NCBI GenBank assembly: GCA_947476925.1
Contig: CANJSF010000029.1
Span: 1 to 44,707, forward strand
Source: Rhodospirillaceae bacterium
Lineage (GTDB): Bacteria; Pseudomonadota; Alphaproteobacteria; Rhodospirillales; Rhodospirillaceae
DNA: 44,707 bases
Reading direction: 5' to 3'
Part shown: piece by piece, positions 32,048 through 39,633 of the stretch
How positions within the stretch are numbered: position 1 is the stretch's first letter
How the letters are laid out: each line of letters opens with the position of its first letter
The notes under the pieces: model-generated
The model's database searches: none
Told to the model about the DNA's origin: nothing
The model's input: only the letters and a program-made list of their open reading frames with translations
Program-made: the position numbers and the translations under genes

Positions 32048-32863
32048 ATGGCAGACGATTTGGATGATTTGGCCGACGGCGATGATGCCGATTCCGTGCG
32101 CCCGATTCGCGCCCTGATGCGCGGGTTGGATACGCTACAGGAACTCAACCGCCACAATGGCGCGACGGTGACCGACATTGCCAAGGCAGTGAAGCTGCCA
32201 CGCACCACGGCCTATCGTGTGCTCGAAACACTGTGTGTCGCCGGCTACGCCTTGCGCGACCCCAGCGATGACCGCTACCGCCTGACATTAAAAGTCCGGG
32301 CTCTGTCGGATGGCTATGACGATGAGGCGTGGGTGCACGACATCGCTAAGCCGATGATCACCAAACTGGGCAAGGAAGTTGTGTGGCCATTGGCGGTGTC
32401 GACGTTGCACGGAACGACCATGCTGGTGCGTGAAACGACAGACAAAGATAGCCCGTTGGCGCTTGAACGTTACTCAGCAGGGGTACGCGTACCAGTGCTG
32501 GGCAGTTCGTCGGGCCGCGTCCATTTGGCATTTTGCAGCGAGGAACAACGCTCGACCCTGCTTGACGTGCTCGCGCGCTCGGAACGCCCTGAAGATAAAA
32601 TCGCGCGCGACAAAATTTTGGTCAGCCGCATCATTTCGGATGTGCGCAAAAATGGCTGGGCGCTGTTCGATAACCCGTCCATGGCCGAATTGAACCTCGC
32701 TGTGCCCGTATTTGCCAAAGGCCGCGTGTTGGCGGGCTTGGTGATGCGTTTCATCCGCTCGGCGATGACGCCCGATCAGGCCGTCGAAAAATATGTGCCG
32801 TTCCTGAAGCGCACAGCTGACGAAATCGGCAAGGCGTTCGAAGCCTACCCGCAACATCAGTAG
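32048..32863 (+). CDS. IclR-family transcriptional regulator
   Basis: 271 residues. The ATG at 32048 has GGAG 6 nt upstream; the frame is open further up to a TTG at 31925, but those codons give an unlikely basic, Pro-rich N-terminus. An acidic start precedes a winged helix-turn-helix (about 18-80: T-V-T-D-I-A-K-A-V-K-L-P-R-T-T-A-Y-R-V-L). The IclR effector domain runs to about residue 265 (G-S-S-S-G-R-V-H-L-A-F-C near 157). IclR proteins commonly control aromatic catabolism. It is divergent from the flavin reductase and directly followed by the tandem hydrolase gene. Confidence 0.93.
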   Translation: MADDLDDLADGDDADSVRPIRALMRGLDTLQELNRHNGATVTDIAKAVKLPRTTAYRVLETLCVAGYALRDPSDDRYRLTLKVRALSDGYDDEAWVHDIAKPMITKLGKEVVWPLAVSTLHGTTMLVRETTDKDSPLALERYSAGVRVPVLGSSSGRVHLAFCSEEQRSTLLDVLARSERPEDKIARDKILVSRIISDVRKNGWALFDNPSMAELNLAVPVFAKGRVLAGLVMRFIRSAMTPDQAVEKYVPFLKRTADEIGKAFEAYPQHQ

Positions 32864-34561
32864 TTGGGTGCGACGTTGAGTTCCGGCATTACGCGGCACT
32901 TCGCCACCATTGCCTTGCCCGGCGCGCCGCCACGCCAGGTGCATTACCGCAAAGCCGGCAGCGGGCCGCCGGTGTTGCTGCTGCACCAAAGCCCGGTCTC
33001 ATCGGCTGAATATATTCATTTGATGGCTGAGTGGGCCGGCGACTTCACACTCATCGCCCCGGACTCGCCCGGCTTTGGCTTGTCCGATGCCCTGCCCGGC
33101 GACGAGCCCATCATCGAACCTTATGCTCAAGGCATTGCTGCCTTTTTAGATGCTATTGGCGTTCAACGCTGCGGTGTTTACGGCACGCACACGGGCGCCA
33201 TGATCGCCGCCGAGTTTGCGCGCGCCTTTCCGCAACGCTGCGAGGTTTTGGTGCTCAACGGCTATGTTGTGGCGACTGACGCAGAAAAAGCCGACGTCAT
33301 GGCCAACTATTTTGTGCCACTGCAACCCAACCCTGAAGGCTCGCATATGGTGTGGGCATGGGTGCGCATGCGCGACCAGATGATCTTCTATCCGTGGTAT
33401 CGCAAGACCGCACAAACGCGCATGACGTTCGACATTCCGGGCCCGGACATGTTGCATCCTTTCACCATGGATTACTTCCGTAGCGCCAATGCAGGGCTGC
33501 GCGCTTACAAAGCCGCGTTCACTTATGATGCCATTGCGGGACTCCGCGGCATGAGCGCGCCCTGCTTCGCGCTGGCCTTTCAGCAAGACGTCTTGTTCGA
33601 GCACCTTGATCGCATTCCCAAAGACATCCCAAAGTGCATCACCGTCGAAGGCCATGCCACGCCGCCCGCTGTTGAAGCCCGCGCGCGCGAGCTTTTCAAA
33701 GCCCACTGCAAAGCGCCGGTGCCCGGCCACACCGCGACAGCCACCATCGAAACGCGCCCGTGGCAAAGCTTGGCCACCACACCGGCGGGGCAAGTGTTCA
33801 TGCGCCGCAGTCACATGGGCGCAGGGCGGCCGTTGGTTCTGCTGCACGATGCCGGCAAGTCTTCGCGGCAATGGACGCTGTTGCTGCAAATGCTGCACGG
33901 GCGCAAACCGACGCTGGCCTTCGACCTGCCCGGCCATGGCGAAACGGGTGCGACCACCGGCGGCTATGATGTCGCGGCGATGGCGGCAAGTCTTCAAAAA
34001 GCGCTCGCCGATATTGGTACCGAGGACATTGATGTAATGGCGGTTGGTGCAGGCTGCGCTGTGGCTGCAAGCCTTGCCAAGCTGTGTCATGTGAAAAGCC
34101 TGACGCTCATCGACCCGTGGCACGTTGATGCAGACCTCGCTGCGCGTTTGAAAGCTGGGCTGGCACCGGAACTGGCGGCCAACTGGTACGGCGGGCATTT
34201 GGTTCACGCTTGGGCTGCAGCGCGTGATGCTGAATTGTTCTGGCCGTGGTTCGAGCCGCGTCACGCCAACCGCATTCAGTCTCAACCCACACTCGACCCC
34301 TGGGCGGTGCATTTGAATGCGCTGGACCTGTTGAAAGCGCAACCAGCGCAGCGTGCATTCGTCGCCGGCGCCGTTCACATGGACCTCGCGAAGGAGCTGG
34401 CCGGTATTCGCGGCGAGATCACGTTTGCAGCGTTGGCCCCTGGCCCGCTTGAAACCGCGACCCAAAAGCTGGCTGCCCGCATGAACGGTGCCAGTGTGAT
34501 GGCGCTATCGGATGATCCATCGCGTTATGCGGCGGCTTTGGCTGCGTTGTTCCGAACCTAA
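32864..34561 (+). CDS. tandem alpha/beta-hydrolase fusion with altered nucleophile sites
   Basis: 565 residues comprising two alpha/beta-hydrolase-like domains (about 15-285 and 295-560). Domain 1 has L-L-L-H-Q-S near the oxyanion hole and D-S-P-G-F-G-L-S-D, but its elbow is G-T-H-T-G (107-111), placing His109 where Ser is expected. Domain 2 has L-L-H-D-A-G and D-L-P-G-H-G-E, but V-G-A-G-C-A, placing Gly397 at the nucleophile position with Cys398 next to it. Either the chemistry is unusual or the protein is non-catalytic. It starts at TTG just after the IclR stop (TTG 32876 is an alternative), so the two are probably co-transcribed. Confidence 0.85.
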   Translation: MGATLSSGITRHFATIALPGAPPRQVHYRKAGSGPPVLLLHQSPVSSAEYIHLMAEWAGDFTLIAPDSPGFGLSDALPGDEPIIEPYAQGIAAFLDAIGVQRCGVYGTHTGAMIAAEFARAFPQRCEVLVLNGYVVATDAEKADVMANYFVPLQPNPEGSHMVWAWVRMRDQMIFYPWYRKTAQTRMTFDIPGPDMLHPFTMDYFRSANAGLRAYKAAFTYDAIAGLRGMSAPCFALAFQQDVLFEHLDRIPKDIPKCITVEGHATPPAVEARARELFKAHCKAPVPGHTATATIETRPWQSLATTPAGQVFMRRSHMGAGRPLVLLHDAGKSSRQWTLLLQMLHGRKPTLAFDLPGHGETGATTGGYDVAAMAASLQKALADIGTEDIDVMAVGAGCAVAASLAKLCHVKSLTLIDPWHVDADLAARLKAGLAPELAANWYGGHLVHAWAAARDAELFWPWFEPRHANRIQSQPTLDPWAVHLNALDLLKAQPAQRAFVAGAVHMDLAKELAGIRGEITFAALAPGPLETATQKLAARMNGASVMALSDDPSRYAAALAALFRT

Positions 34562-34588
34562 GCGGCGAGATTTTTTTTGACGCACAGC

Positions 34589-34619
34589 TTCACCTGCTAA
34601 AATAAAATCTGCAGGTGAA
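34589..34619. repeat. 9-bp inverted repeat between convergent genes
   Basis: TTCACCTGC and GCAGGTGAA form a perfect 9-bp stem around a 13-base AT-rich loop, 28 bases after the hydrolase stop and about 67 bases beyond the stop of the convergent DUF4197 gene. A T8 run (34571-34578) lies before it on the plus strand. It may slow transcription from both sides, but it lacks a following U-tract, so it is left as an inverted repeat. Confidence 0.5.
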
Positions 34620-34637
34620 TCCGGCCACTGGGTGGTT

Positions 34638-34665
34638 GGAATATACCGAGGTGGTATATACCGAG
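34638..34665. repeat. tandem GG(A/T)ATATACCGAG repeats with embedded palindrome
   Basis: GGAATATACCGAG (34638-34650) and GGTATATACCGAG (34653-34665) repeat at a 15-base interval. The second contains GGTATATACC, a perfect palindrome that includes GTATATAC, which fits the consensus I recall for HutC-type GntR operators (GT-M-TA-K-AC). It echoes the candidate operator at 16495-16510. It is in a convergent gap with no evident promoter, so its role is unclear. Confidence 0.4.
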
Positions 34666-34685
34666 CAGAACATCCAACGCCGCCT

Positions 34686-35435
34686 CTACTTAAATACCTT
34701 CTGCAATAATTCCGTTGTGCGTTTGGCGGGGTTTTCGCGAATGGCGGCTTCTTCGCGGGCTAAATACACAAACACGCCGTCGATGGCTTTTTCCACAACA
34801 TAGTCTGTGAGATTGGCTTGCACCTTCGGTGCCATGGGCAGTGTTTTGTATTGCCCCATCATTTTATCAAGCGCGGCGACCGCGCCCACATTGGCCAGTT
34901 GACCATCAACAATCGGCTTCATGCCGGCGGCCAAGGGCGCTGACATTTTTTGCCGGAAATATTGTGTGGCCGCATCTTTGGGGCCGTTCACAATTTTAGC
35001 GGCATCATCGACGCTCATGGTGGTGATGGCATCAGAGAACAAGGTTTTGGCTTGCGGCACCGCGGCTTCGGCGGCGCGATTGAGCTTCATCTCAAGGTCG
35101 TCGCCCAAGCCACCCATACCCACTTTGCCGAGCAACGATTGCGCGGTTTTCAACGAGCCGGGCAAAGGAATATGAACGTCTGTGGATTTGTTAAAGCCGT
35201 CGGTCTTTCCAAGCGTGCCCACCACGCGCTCAGAGCCCACACGCAGTGCATCGCGTAAGCCGCCGGATAACTCACCACTTGATAAAGTTGACGAAGCCCC
35301 TGTGGACTTCCCACCAGCAAGGCCCTTGAGAAGGTCTTTGCCTTTGCCCAGCGCATCTTGGGCTTGCGTGGCCGCCGCCGGGAGCAAGAACAATGCTGCC
35401 GCCACAGCCATAATAGCCTTGGCATCTTTTCGCAT
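34686..35435 (-). CDS. DUF4197 family secreted protein
   Basis: 249 residues. The ATG at 35435 is chosen because GGAG lies 7 nt upstream and a Sec signal follows (hydrophobic about 8-22, T-Q-A-Q-D). Codons further upstream belong to the opposite reading of the permease. The mature part has the DUF4197 pattern: L-S-S-G-E-L-S-G-G-L-R-D-A-L, G-F-N-K-S-T-D-V-H-I-P-L-P, N-R-A-A-E-A-A, A-A-T-Q-Y-F-R and a C-terminal D-G-V-F-V-Y-L-A-R-E-E. Function of the family is unknown; it is widespread in proteobacteria and periplasmic. Located 56 bases downstream of the permease and probably co-transcribed. Confidence 0.92.
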   Translation of the reverse strand: MRKDAKAIMAVAAALFLLPAAATQAQDALGKGKDLLKGLAGGKSTGASSTLSSGELSGGLRDALRVGSERVVGTLGKTDGFNKSTDVHIPLPGSLKTAQSLLGKVGMGGLGDDLEMKLNRAAEAAVPQAKTLFSDAITTMSVDDAAKIVNGPKDAATQYFRQKMSAPLAAGMKPIVDGQLANVGAVAALDKMMGQYKTLPMAPKVQANLTDYVVEKAIDGVFVYLAREEAAIRENPAKRTTELLQKVFK

Positions 35436-35491
35436 ATCACGTCTCCGAACCGCCAACGCAGGGCCTGCGGCCGCAAACCCAAAAGCGCCAG

Positions 35492-37060
35492 CTATTTTTT
35501 CTTCTCGTCGAGGCCATGAGCAATGGCTTGCATCGCGCCGGGCAAAGGCGAGTCGTCCAAGATGTCGAGGCCTTGGGCCAAGCGCGAGTTCGGCAAGCCG
35601 TAGATGATGTAAATCGCCGCGCCCAACGCAAGGTAGGTGACCAGAATGATGGCTGGGATCGGGTCGCCCGAGGTGGCCTTGACGATGATGTCGATGATCA
35701 ACGGTGCCGCCATGATGCCCGCAAAGATCACGCCCAAAATCGGCATCCACGTGCCGCCCGGCGCTAGGAACGGCCGAGGCATATCAGGGCGAGTTTTGCG
35801 CAGCCACAACACGCTGATGCAGACAATGCCAAACGCGAACGCGGTGCCGAGGCTGACGAGATCGCCGAGAATGGTGATGGGCAGCAACGCCGCCGCTATA
35901 GCAATCAGGCCGCCAAGGACAATCGTGCCAATCCATGGTGTGCGATACTTGGGATGTACCGTCGAGAACGCCCGTGGCAACAAGCCATCGCGCGCCATCG
36001 CAAAGAAGATGCGCGACTGACCGTAGGTGAGGATTAACATCACCGACGACAGGCCCGCAACAGCACCCACTTTAATGAGGAACGAGAACCACGGCATGCC
36101 CATGCGGTCGACCGCAATGGCAATGGGTTCGGCTACGCCCAACTCACGGAACGGAACAATGCCGGTCAGCACGGCCGCGACGAGCATGTAGATCGCGGTG
36201 CAAATGAACAGCGAACCCAAAATGCCAAACGGCATATCTTTCTTGGGGTCGCGCGCTTCGGCCGCAGCCGTTGAAACCGCTTCGAAACCGACGTAGGCGA
36301 AGAAGATGACAGACGCCGCACGGAAGATGCCCTCCACGCCGTATTTAAAGCCACCCTCGTTTTCGGGGATGAAAGGAGTCCAATTCCCAGGCTCGATAAA
36401 GAAAACGCCCATGATGATAAAGGCCATCAGCACGCCGACCTTCACAAACACGATCACGTTATTGACGCTGGCCGATTCTGACACGCCGATCACCAACAAT
36501 GCCGTGACCAATAAAATGCCGCCGGCGGCGACGAGGTTGATGTCGGACGTGGCGCGGAATGCAAGCTTGCCCGCTTCGTCGGCGGTGGACTGAATCATCG
36601 AGGCCGCGAACTCCGGCGGAACGATCAAACCCATGTCTTTGAGAAAGCTCGTCATGTAGCCCGACCAACCAACCGCCACCGTGGCCGCAGCAACGCCGTA
36701 CTCCAGCACCAAGAGCCAACCCATCACCCACGCGAAGACTTCGCCCATGGTCGCGTACGAATAGGTATAAGCCGAGCCCGCCACCGGCATGCTTGAGGCC
36801 AGCTCCGCGTAGCACAAGCCGGCAAACGCGCAGGCCAAACCCGCAACCACGAAAGACAGCAAGACCGCTGGGCCAGCAAAGTTAGCCGCCGCGTTGCCAG
36901 TCATCACGTAAATGCCCGCACCAATGATGCAGCCGATGCCAAGGAACACCAGGTTCCATCGCCCCAAGGTGCGCTTCAGGCTGTGATTGGTTGATTCACG
37001 CTGAATTTGGTCGACTGATTTTTTGATAAAAAGACGGCCAGGCTTCGAGGTCTGCGACAT
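35492..37060 (-). CDS. APC-superfamily amino-acid permease
   Basis: 522 residues with about 12 to 14 transmembrane helices. Helix 1 has G-I-G-C-I-I-G-A-G-I-Y-V, the substrate-binding signature of APC transporters, and helix 6 has F-F-A-Y-V-G-F-E-A-V-S-T. R-D-P-K-K-D-M-P follows as in the cationic-amino-acid-transporter (YfnA/CAT) group. It is expected to be a proton- or Na+-coupled amino-acid importer at the inner membrane; the substrate is not certain. GGGGA precedes the ATG. Upstream, divergent, is the sigma-54-type control region. Confidence 0.93.
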   Translation of the reverse strand: MSQTSKPGRLFIKKSVDQIQRESTNHSLKRTLGRWNLVFLGIGCIIGAGIYVMTGNAAANFAGPAVLLSFVVAGLACAFAGLCYAELASSMPVAGSAYTYSYATMGEVFAWVMGWLLVLEYGVAAATVAVGWSGYMTSFLKDMGLIVPPEFAASMIQSTADEAGKLAFRATSDINLVAAGGILLVTALLVIGVSESASVNNVIVFVKVGVLMAFIIMGVFFIEPGNWTPFIPENEGGFKYGVEGIFRAASVIFFAYVGFEAVSTAAAEARDPKKDMPFGILGSLFICTAIYMLVAAVLTGIVPFRELGVAEPIAIAVDRMGMPWFSFLIKVGAVAGLSSVMLILTYGQSRIFFAMARDGLLPRAFSTVHPKYRTPWIGTIVLGGLIAIAAALLPITILGDLVSLGTAFAFGIVCISVLWLRKTRPDMPRPFLAPGGTWMPILGVIFAGIMAAPLIIDIIVKATSGDPIPAIILVTYLALGAAIYIIYGLPNSRLAQGLDILDDSPLPGAMQAIAHGLDEKKK

Positions 37061-37238
37061 TAATGTTCCCCATTTTTCGGCCCCCAGTCCCCACCGGTTT
37101 GGGCGCGATATTCAATACTCTCAAGACCTTAGAGAGACTGTGTTGCAACCGCAATGGTTAGCAAACGCTGCAAAAGTGGCGCGGAAGAAATTGCCGAGAG
37201 GGACATCCCGATTCCGCAGTCAAAGTGGGGGGAACCTA

Positions 37239-37251
37239 TAACCTATTGATA
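37239..37251. promoter_or_regulatory. candidate IHF-binding site
   Basis: TAACCTATTGATA fits the reverse complement of the IHF consensus (WATCAANNNNTTR) at every specified position and lies in an AT-rich stretch. It ends 28 bases before the -24 element, the usual place for IHF bending at sigma-54 promoters. Confidence 0.65.
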
Positions 37252-37278
37252 TATATAATTATTTTCGCGACAGAAAAC

Positions 37279-37294
37279 TGGCACATCGCTTGCA
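37279..37294 (+). promoter_or_regulatory. sigma-54 (RpoN) -24/-12 promoter
   Basis: TGGCACATCGCTTGCA matches TGGCAC-N5-TTGC exactly, with 10 bases between the GG and GC dinucleotides as required. Transcription should begin near 37305, about 45 bases before the orphan gene's ATG. A possible activator site (TTGCAACCGCAATGGTTAGCAA region, about 37143-37164) lies further upstream but is only suggestive. Confidence 0.85.
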
Positions 37295-37308
37295 AATAAA
37301 GGACTGAG

Positions 37309-37329
37309 GCCGGGGCTGAAAGTCCCGGC
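37309..37329 (+). promoter_or_regulatory. 5'-leader hairpin of sigma-54 transcript
   Basis: GCCGGG and CCCGGC form a 6-bp GC-rich stem around GCTGAAAGT, starting just after the predicted transcription start and ending 4 bases before the AAGGAG ribosome site. It could stabilise the mRNA 5' end or modulate ribosome access. Confidence 0.5.
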
Positions 37330-37349
37330 GAAAAAGGAGCGCTGTGGTC

Positions 37350-37775
37350 ATGTCTGTGATTGATTTTATTTCGGTCCGCCGTCAATCGGGCCCTGGATTA
37401 TCTGAAAGTGCGCCCTCGGGCGCGCCGGAAAAGTCGCGCGCGGCCCAAGCCCCCATAACCCTTTCTGCCAGCCAGTTTGCCCGCCACATGAGCCAGGTGG
37501 CCGAGGACGAACTGCGCCGCGCGATTAAACGCCAAGTCGATACCATCGACCCGCGCGAAATGATCGACCTGGCCAAAATGATGGCCGAGAGCAAAGCCAA
37601 ATACATCGCCATGACGCTGACCGCCGCGTCGAACCGTACGCCCATGTCCGACGCCGAGACCGAGCAACTTCGGGCCACGCGCGTGCGCATGCAAGAACTT
37701 CAATCCGCCTACAACGAAGTCAACGAGGCCATTGGCGCTCAGTTGGTCGATGTCCGCGGCATTACCAAGGAATAA
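37350..37775 (+). CDS. orphan sigma-54-controlled small protein, unknown function
   Basis: 141 residues from ATG 37350; GTG 37344 is closer to AAGGAG (4 nt against 10) and would add two residues. No signal peptide or membrane segment. The N-terminal 40 residues look disordered (Ser/Gly/Pro-rich). From about 45 on it is strongly helical and charged, with heptad-like spacing (F-A-R-H-M-S-Q-V-A-E-D-E-L-R-R and L-R-A-T-R-V-R-M-Q-E-L-Q-S-A-Y), suggesting a coiled coil. I do not recognise a family. It has its own IHF/sigma-54 promoter and strong terminator, so it is a regulated monocistron. Sigma-54 control points to nitrogen, motility or envelope/stress responses. Confidence 0.8.
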   Translation: MSVIDFISVRRQSGPGLSESAPSGAPEKSRAAQAPITLSASQFARHMSQVAEDELRRAIKRQVDTIDPREMIDLAKMMAESKAKYIAMTLTAASNRTPMSDAETEQLRATRVRMQELQSAYNEVNEAIGAQLVDVRGITKE

Positions 37776-37810
37776 GTCGAAAAAGAATTTCGTCCTCAGC
37801 TTCAAGTATC

Positions 37811-37856
37811 GGTCACCTTACCGTCATTCGTCAGATGCTGGGTTTAAGAGGTGACC
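37811..37856. repeat. 8-bp inverted repeat before terminator
   Basis: GGTCACCT (37811-37818) and AGGTGACC (37849-37856) are perfect inverted copies 30 bases apart, between the orphan gene and its terminator. It may fold as a 3'-UTR stem upstream of the terminator hairpin, or bind a protein. Confidence 0.45.
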
Positions 37857-37860
37857 ACGG

Positions 37861-37906
37861 GCCCCGGGAACCTAGCCAGAATGGCTAGGCCGGGGCTTCT
37901 TCTTTT
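37861..37906 (+). terminator. strong Rho-independent terminator of the orphan gene
   Basis: Two stacked stems (GCCCCGG with CCGGGGC, and CCTAGCC with GGCTAGG), separated by a 3-base bulge and capped by a 5-base loop, precede TTCTTCTTTT. It ends the sigma-54 transcript before the next gene. Confidence 0.9.
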
Positions 37907-37973
37907 GTGGCCCCTCGTCTCTTGATGCCGCAGCCGAAGACTTTATGCTGAACCCCAGTTTGGGGAGGCCCGC

Positions 37974-38768
37974 ATGAAAATCACACGTCGCAGCTTTGGC
38001 GTTTTGTTGTCGACAAGCATTGTTATGGCGCGTGCCAGTGCCGCAGATTCCAAGCCCTTGGTTTTGGTCGCCGGGGCCAGCGGAGCGACTGGCAAGCAAA
38101 TCGTGGCAGCTTTGGTGAAACACGGTTACCGCGTGCGTGGCCTGACGCGCGACCCAGCCATGGCCGCCAAAGCCGGAGGCCCCCAGATTGAATGGGTGAA
38201 AGGCGACGTGCGCGACGCAGCCACATTGCCAACCGCATTGAAGGGCGTTGGGGCTGTGATGTGTGCCGTGGGCGCGCGCGAACCTCAAGGAGACAACAGC
38301 CCTGAGAAAGTCGACTACGAAGGCGTGCGCAACCTAATTGATGCATCAAAGGCCGCAGGCGTAGCGCACTTTGTGGTGGAAAGCTCTTGCAACGTCACCA
38401 TCCCCGAACACAATTTCAACAAGATCTTCAACGGCCTGTTGCTGTGGAAAATGAAAGCCGAAGATCATTTACGCGCCTCGGGCGTGGCATTTACCATTGT
38501 TCGCCCACCGCAGTTATTGGATGAACCTGGCGGAATAAAAGGCATTCGCATTCAGCAAGGTGATGTGGGCGGCGCAGGCCAAATTGCCCGCGCCGATGTT
38601 GCCGCCGTTATGGTCGCCGCGCTCAGTGAACCTGCGATGCGCAATACGACGTTTGAGATTTTTGGTGCCGCCACTCTGCCCGTCGATGGCTGGCGCAAAG
38701 CCCTTTATCTGCTCAAACCCAATTGCTTCGACCGCGCAACGTGCAATTTGCCCACAAGGAAAAGCTGA
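37974..38768 (+). CDS. Tat-signal NAD(P)-binding protein (NmrA/SDR-a5-like)
   Basis: 264 residues. The leader I-T-R-R-S-F-G-V (R5-R6) matches the Tat consensus closely and ends A-S-A-A-D near 21-25. The atypical-SDR cofactor motif G-A-S-G-A-T-G lies at 34-40. The core continues with W-V-K-G-D-V-R-D and a V-V-E-S-S site where classical enzymes have the catalytic loop; there is no Y-x3-K. Expected role is NAD(P)-dependent reduction or sensing in the periplasm. It is co-oriented with a cytoplasmic relative 2 nt downstream. It extends the set of exported NAD(P)-fold proteins in this window. Confidence 0.88.
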   Translation: MKITRRSFGVLLSTSIVMARASAADSKPLVLVAGASGATGKQIVAALVKHGYRVRGLTRDPAMAAKAGGPQIEWVKGDVRDAATLPTALKGVGAVMCAVGAREPQGDNSPEKVDYEGVRNLIDASKAAGVAHFVVESSCNVTIPEHNFNKIFNGLLLWKMKAEDHLRASGVAFTIVRPPQLLDEPGGIKGIRIQQGDVGGAGQIARADVAAVMVAALSEPAMRNTTFEIFGAATLPVDGWRKALYLLKPNCFDRATCNLPTRKS

Positions 38769-38769
38769 C

Positions 38770-39633
38770 ATGGCCGATACAGTATTGGTGAGTGGTGCGA
38801 ATGGCCGCACAGGCCGCGCCGTTATCAAAGCCCTGGTGTCTCGCGGAGCAGCGGTTCGCGCTTTCATTCGTAAGCCCGAGCAAGCCGATGGACTGAAGGC
38901 TTTAGGTGCAACAAGTGTTGCTGTCGGCGACATGCTGGCGCCAGACTCAATTGCCGCCGCGACAAAAGGCTGCGACGCCGTGGTGCATATCGGCCCGCCC
39001 ATGCACCCTGACGAAAAGTTGATCACAACACATTTTGTCACGGCGGCCATGGCTGCCAATGTGAAGCGCTTTGTCTATTATTCGGTGATGCATCCCTTAC
39101 GCCGCGAAGTCCCGCACCATGCGCGTAAACTCGACACGGAAGAAATGGTGATTGAATCGGGCGTGCCCTACACCATCATTCAGCCCATTCGTTACATGCA
39201 ACATTTGGAAACGATCTGGAAAGACGTGCTGGCCACCGGCGTGCACGCCATGCCCTTTAATACGCACGTGAAGTTCAATGTCGCAGATTTAGTGGACCTC
39301 GCCGATGCCTCGGCGTTGGCGGCCCTGACACCGGGGCATATTTACGCGACGTATGAATTGGCCGGGCCTCAGTCGCTCAGCCAAGCAGATATGGCCGCAA
39401 TCATCTCTGAGGTGCTGAAACGGCCCATCACCGCGCGCCAAATTCCGCTGGATGAAATGGCGGCCAAAGCCAAAGCCGCAGGGGCGACAGATTTGCGCAT
39501 CGAAACCATGCGCAAAATGAACGCTCACTACGACCACAGCGGCTTTTTAGGCAACGCGAACGTATTGCGATGGTTGCTGGGCCGGGAGCCAACCCATTTC
39601 AAAGCGTACGTCGAGCGACTGGCAAAAGCCTAA
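38770..39633 (+). CDS. cytoplasmic NmrA-like NAD(P)-binding protein
   Basis: 287 residues from ATG 38770, preceded by AAGGA at suitable spacing and 2 nt after the previous stop. The frame extends upstream inside the previous gene, but those codons are not credible. The cofactor motif G-A-N-G-R-T-G lies near 9-15; R-K-P-E-Q-A-D-G-L follows at the adenosine-phosphate-binding turn, and Y-Y-S-V-M-H-P in the core. This is the NmrA/quinone-oxidoreductase-2-like branch, some of which reduce quinones and others of which sense NADP. Paralogous in fold to the exported upstream protein. It overlaps the stop of the convergent GGDEF gene. Confidence 0.9.
   Translation: MADTVLVSGANGRTGRAVIKALVSRGAAVRAFIRKPEQADGLKALGATSVAVGDMLAPDSIAAATKGCDAVVHIGPPMHPDEKLITTHFVTAAMAANVKRFVYYSVMHPLRREVPHHARKLDTEEMVIESGVPYTIIQPIRYMQHLETIWKDVLATGVHAMPFNTHVKFNVADLVDLADASALAALTPGHIYATYELAGPQSLSQADMAAIISEVLKRPITARQIPLDEMAAKAKAAGATDLRIETMRKMNAHYDHSGFLGNANVLRWLLGREPTHFKAYVERLAKA

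Noticed and set aside
33146-34465. Long minus-strand frame of about 439 codons opposite the tandem hydrolase gene
   Set aside because: It is antisense to a convincing two-domain hydrolase, has a composition typical of shadow frames and shows no motif.
34571-34578. T8 run after the tandem hydrolase as a terminator
   Set aside because: No sufficiently stable hairpin lies directly upstream of the run, and the good stem at 34589-34619 comes after it.
35436-35750. Upstream extension of the DUF4197 protein by about 105 residues
   Set aside because: The added sequence is His/Arg-rich and overlaps the permease gene; it is a shadow frame. The ATG at 35435 has a ribosome site and signal peptide.
38560-38769. 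Upstream extension of the second NmrA-like protein
   Set aside because: It overlaps the preceding gene in another frame and lacks similarity to the family; ATG 38770 follows AAGGA.
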